The position numbers were made by a program, and so were the translations under genes. Of a DNA stretch of 25,637 bases, positions 23,157 through 25,637 are shown piece after piece. Position 1 is the first letter of the stretch; each line of letters starts with the position of its first letter. The notes under the pieces were generated by a model. That model had not been told where the DNA came from and did no database searches. It was given only the letters and a program-made list of their open reading frames with translations. The DNA is from Sulfonitrofixus sp039714575 (GTDB lineage: Bacteria > Campylobacterota > Campylobacteria > Campylobacterales > Sulfurimonadaceae), in NCBI GenBank assembly GCA_039714575.1, contig JBDLJE010000030.1, positions 1-25,637 of the forward strand, read 5' to 3'.

Positions 23157-23947
23157 TGCGTCCTATTGACCATAAGACCTCTCTAAAGCTCGCCTCCAAA
23201 AAAGGGGCAGACATCACTGAACTGCGCCCCTTTCTTGAGAAATCACTTGAGCGAGAACTCCAGATGGCTCCGGCACAGGGCCTTGATATTGTAGTAAAAG
23301 ATAATCGCTACTACTTTAAGACCAATACACAAGAGATCAGAGAGGGGAACTTCTGCATTGTCGATATTGAGACAAACGGTTCCAAACCTGAAAAACATCA
23401 GATCATCGAGATCGGAGCCGTTAAAGTCAGAAACGGAAAGATCGTCGGTCAATACGAGAGCCTGGTTCAGTGCGATGAGATCTCAAAACACATTACTGAA
23501 CTGACCGGTATCCGTGCAGAAGATACAAAAGATGCACCTCCTCTGCAGCGTGTGCTCAATGAGTTCAAAAGCTTTATCGGCACCGACATCTTTGTTGCCC
23601 ATGCCGTTAAGTTTGACTATAGCTTTATCTCGGCCATGTACCAAAAGCTGAACATGCAGCCGATGATGAACCGTTCTCTTTGCAGTATCGATCTTGCTGA
23701 ACGTACCTTCTCTTCGTACCGCTATGGTCTAAACTATCTCAATGACTCCTTGGAGCTTCACGACACTGCAACACATCACCGCGCCTTGTCTGATGCTATT
23801 ACGACTGCCAAACTGTTTTTGATCTCTTTGGAGCTGGTTGATGAGAAGATCGAGACGGTTGAGGATCTGATACTGTTTTCCAAGCAGGGGAAACGGTTTA
23901 AGAGGCCTAAGTTTGATCCTTTGCTTGATGATAATACAAAATCTTAA
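23156..23947 (+). CDS. DnaQ-like 3'-5' exonuclease (DEDDh)
   Basis: A 263-residue protein with an extra N-terminal segment (1-64) and a DEDDh exonuclease domain (65-225). All catalytic residues are visible: D70 and E72 (VDIETNG), D154 (HAVKFDY), H208 and D213 (HRALSDA). Members act as proofreading subunits or as trimming nucleases for DNA or RNA; which applies here is unclear, as no polymerase gene is nearby. The N-terminal segment looks helical and may be a partner-binding part. The ATG overlaps the trpF stop by one base, so rpe-trpF-exonuclease form one unit. Confidence 0.9.
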   Translation: MRPIDHKTSLKLASKKGADITELRPFLEKSLERELQMAPAQGLDIVVKDNRYYFKTNTQEIREGNFCIVDIETNGSKPEKHQIIEIGAVKVRNGKIVGQYESLVQCDEISKHITELTGIRAEDTKDAPPLQRVLNEFKSFIGTDIFVAHAVKFDYSFISAMYQKLNMQPMMNRSLCSIDLAERTFSSYRYGLNYLNDSLELHDTATHHRALSDAITTAKLFLISLELVDEKIETVEDLILFSKQGKRFKRPKFDPLLDDNTKS

Positions 23948-24028
23948 CATTTTATCTAGTACTTTTTCAGCTCATTAAGTACTTATTTGCTATCCAGCTT
24001 TTTTAATTACTTCATATCGATAGTATGT

Positions 24029-24084
24029 CACTTTTTCTTCTTTGCTCGCACAAAGCAGAAAAACTAACGAAAAAGAAGAAAGTG
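24029..24084. repeat. Imperfect hairpin with purine/pyrimidine arms
   Basis: CACTTTTTCTTC at the left pairs, with bulges, with GAAGAAAGTG at the right; inside, CTTTG pairs with CAAAG over a 6-nt loop. It begins about 80 nt after the exonuclease stop and could act as its terminator. Confidence 0.45.
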
Positions 24085-24141
24085 CGGTACCCTCTGGCAC
24101 TATGAACTGTTCATACTAACAAATCTCTGGCTTCCGGGCTA

Positions 24142-24161
24142 ATTAGCGGTTAGACGCTAAT
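24142..24161. repeat. Inverted repeat ATTAGCG-N6-CGCTAAT
   Basis: Perfect 7-bp arms with a 6-nt loop, within the long intergenic region. No neighbouring promoter elements are evident. Confidence 0.45.
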
Positions 24162-24395
24162 ATCTGCTGTAACTCCAATCAATTAAGCTTTTTCGGGACA
24201 ATAAACTGTTTGCACTCAAAATATATAGACAGGGATAAAAGCAAAGCTTTTACATTAATAGATGCGTTACCTCTTGAGCTCTTTCCGTGGCATCTGCAAG
24301 GCAGACTGGAGGGAGAGATGAGCGTTAAAAAATCACTTTGTCTGAGCGACAGCGAGTTAGGGATTTTTAGCGATGGAACGAGTGTAAGGATGGTA

Positions 24396-24411
24396 GTCGG
24401 TAGCTACCGAC
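24396..24411. repeat. 16-bp perfect palindrome GTCGGTAGCTACCGAC
   Basis: Uninterrupted self-complementary 16-mer followed by a GC-rich stretch and then T-runs. It could be an RNA hairpin, a dimeric protein site or the core of a repeat element. Confidence 0.5.
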
Positions 24412-24522
24412 CCTGAAGCCGTCCACGGGAGGTTTTTTGGTTTCGTTTTTTAGCGGAGTAAAAAAGGAAAGAGTACGGAGATAAAGTTCAAGTTAGAAAA
24501 ATAATTTAATAGACAAAATAAT

Positions 24523-24554
24523 TCGTGGATCCCTGCTTTCGCAGGAATGACGGG
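24523..24554. repeat. REP-like element with CCTGC-TTTC-GCAGG core
   Basis: GGATCCCTGCTTTCGCAGGA plus AATGACGGG resembles the widespread bacterial repeat that reads GTCATTCCxGCGAAAGCxGG on the other strand. The core stem is 5 bp with a TTTC loop (24532-24545). It sits 25 nt past the accA stop and may help end or stabilise that message. Confidence 0.55.
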
Positions 24555-24578
24555 AAAGAAAAAGTTGTGAACAGAGAC

Positions 24579-25514
24579 TTATTCTGCGTAAGCACCCATA
24601 CTTGTCAAGCGGTTATAACGTTGATCCATACGGTCATCTTCGCTAAGCGCACCAAGTTCGGCAATAGACTTCAAGAAGTAATCGCCGATAGCGTCAGCAG
24701 CGCCCTCTTTGTTACGGTGAGCACCGATAAGCGGCTCATCAATAACATCATCGATAAGGTCTAGCCCTTTAAGGTCTGCACTCGTGATCTTAAGCGCTTT
24801 AGTCGCCGCTTCAACCTTAGAGGGATCATTCCAAAGAATTGCTGAACACCCCTCTGGCGAGATAACAGAGAAGACAGAGTAACGCATCATCGCCAACTTG
24901 TCAGAGACACCGATAGCAAGTGCTCCGCCTGAACCGCCTTCACCGATAACGACTGAAACAGTCGTTGTCTTAAGTTGTGCAAGTTCAAGAAGGTTGCGTG
25001 CGATCGCTTCTGACTGATTGCGCTCTTCCGCACCAAGGCCCGGATAGGCACCCGGAGTATCGATAAGCATAAGTAACGGGAGGTTGAACTTCTCAGCCAG
25101 CTTGGCAACACGCAGGGCTTTACGGTAACCTTCTGGGTTTGGCATACCGAAGTTGCGCTTGAGCTTGTTCTTCGTACCGCGACCTTTCTGCTCTCCGATA
25201 ACAACACTGCGTTGACCACCGATATAACCCATGTAACAGACGATCGCAGCATCATCGGCAAAGTGACGGTCACCGTGAAGTTCGACTTTATCCGTCATCA
25301 AAAGGTTGATGTAGTCAAGAGCATAAGGACGGTCAGCATGACGGGCAAGCTGAAGTTCCTGATATGGAGAGAGGTTTTTATAGGTCTTGGCTACCTCTTT
25401 TTCAAGATCGCCTTGAAGGATCTCTGCAGCGTGTTTGTCATGACGAACTTCTGCTGAAATAATGTCTTCTTGGATCTGTTTGATCTTCTGTTCAAAATCG
25501 AGGTATGTAGCCAA
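24579..25514 (-). CDS. accA: Acetyl-CoA carboxylase carboxyltransferase, alpha subunit
   Basis: With AccD, transfers carboxyl from biotin-AccB to acetyl-CoA, giving malonyl-CoA for fatty acid synthesis. The 311 residues are normal for AccA: an N-terminal helical part (FEQKIKQIQEDI), HGDRHFADDAAIV, GQQKGR-type segment (IGEQKGRGTKNK), DTPGAYPGLGAEERNQ and VIGEGGSGGALAIG of the crotonase-like core. The start is TTG 25514, with AGGA about 9 nt before it; no ATG yields the conserved N-terminus. It begins 15 nt after fabF, the usual pairing in Campylobacterota. Confidence 0.97.
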   Translation of the reverse strand: MATYLDFEQKIKQIQEDIISAEVRHDKHAAEILQGDLEKEVAKTYKNLSPYQELQLARHADRPYALDYINLLMTDKVELHGDRHFADDAAIVCYMGYIGGQRSVVIGEQKGRGTKNKLKRNFGMPNPEGYRKALRVAKLAEKFNLPLLMLIDTPGAYPGLGAEERNQSEAIARNLLELAQLKTTTVSVVIGEGGSGGALAIGVSDKLAMMRYSVFSVISPEGCSAILWNDPSKVEAATKALKITSADLKGLDLIDDVIDEPLIGAHRNKEGAADAIGDYFLKSIAELGALSEDDRMDQRYNRLTSMGAYAE

Positions 25515-25529
25515 AACTAATGTCCTTGC

Positions 25530-25637
25530 TTATATCTTTTTGAAGATGACAACACCGTTAGTGCCGCCAAATCCAAACGAGTTACTCATTACACAGTTAA
25601 GCTCTGCTTTACGTGCAGCATTTGGAACGATGTCCAG
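25530..25637 (-). CDS. fabF: Beta-ketoacyl-ACP synthase II, C-terminal end (cut by window edge)
   Basis: Only the last 35 codons are inside the window. They contain SNSFGFGGTNGVVIF, the glycine-rich C-terminal motif of FabF/FabB condensing enzymes, and end at TAA 25532-25530. FabF extends acyl-ACP with malonyl-ACP, the product line of the AccA reaction next door. FabB is possible, but the neighbourhood favours FabF. Confidence 0.88.
   Translation of the reverse strand: MDIVPNAARKAELNCVMSNSFGFGGTNGVVIFKKI

Larger units (their letters stand above)
23948..24578. repeat. Non-coding intergenic region rich in inverted repeats
   Basis: 631 nt without a credible gene between the exonuclease and the convergent accA. 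It contains four inverted repeats (listed separately), runs of T at 24433 and 24446 that could end a transcript, and a 68-codon open frame at 24210-24416 with no ribosome site or recognisable domain. The texture suggests remains of, or a full copy of, an intergenic repeat family or a structured RNA. I cannot show other copies inside this window. Confidence 0.45.

Noticed and set aside
24210..24416. 68-codon open frame in the repeat-rich spacer
   Set aside because: No ribosome site, no recognisable domain, and it runs through a perfect palindrome and other repeats; more likely non-coding.
1..25637. CRISPR array, tRNA, rRNA, transposase or phage genes
   Set aside because: I found no regularly spaced direct repeats, no cloverleaf or rRNA-like stretch, and no integrase or transposase in any plausible frame.

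Overview
The gene content points to a member of the Campylobacterota (Epsilonproteobacteria), most like the Sulfurimonas/Sulfuricurvum/Sulfurovum group. This rests on protein families and gene order recalled from memory, not on a search. The clearest pointers are an HP0958 (FlgZ)-type zinc-ribbon gene between waaA and a nif3-like gene with an RluA-type pseudouridine synthase beyond waaA (the order I recall for HP0956-HP0959 of Helicobacter pylori), fabF directly before accA, and rpmB followed by a two-helix K+ channel. TTG starts occur in several genes.

Layout. (1) 9-3376, minus strand: two paralogous sensor-kinase-shaped proteins that have lost every phosphotransfer residue I can align. (2) 3516-8505, minus: a tight housekeeping run, read TPR protein > NYN/LOTUS protein > Nif3-like > FlgZ-like > waaA > RluA-type pseudouridine synthase. 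(3) 8644-15749: an accessory island. It holds a large secreted protein with a C-terminal membrane/RRK tail, a small cytochrome c, two tandem Cyc2-like cytochrome-porin fusions, a glycine-rich secreted protein, a LuxR-type regulator and an exosortase-family transpeptidase. (4) 15832-19079, plus: ppk, gamma-carbonic-anhydrase-like protein, TRIC-type channel. (5) 19235-21744, minus: argJ, K+ channel, rpmB. (6) 21909-23947, plus: rpe, trpF, DEDDh exonuclease. (7) 23948-24578: non-coding and rich in inverted repeats. (8) 24579-25637, minus: accA and the end of fabF.

The main result is in region 3. An 18-bp inverted repeat, consensus ATCACCC-N4-GGGTGAT, lies in three promoters. In each, a -10-like hexamer starts 21 nt downstream of the repeat on the plus strand, and in the two divergent promoters another starts 20 nt away on the minus strand. 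This places the repeat at about -42, where LuxR-type activators bind. The sites would tie together the secreted protein, the cytochrome c, the Cyc2-like pair, the exosortase and the luxR gene itself. I infer one regulon joining surface-protein sorting to outer-membrane electron transfer, with LuxR autoregulation. The sequence shows the motif and the geometry; regulator identity, sorting substrate and electron-transfer role are inferences.
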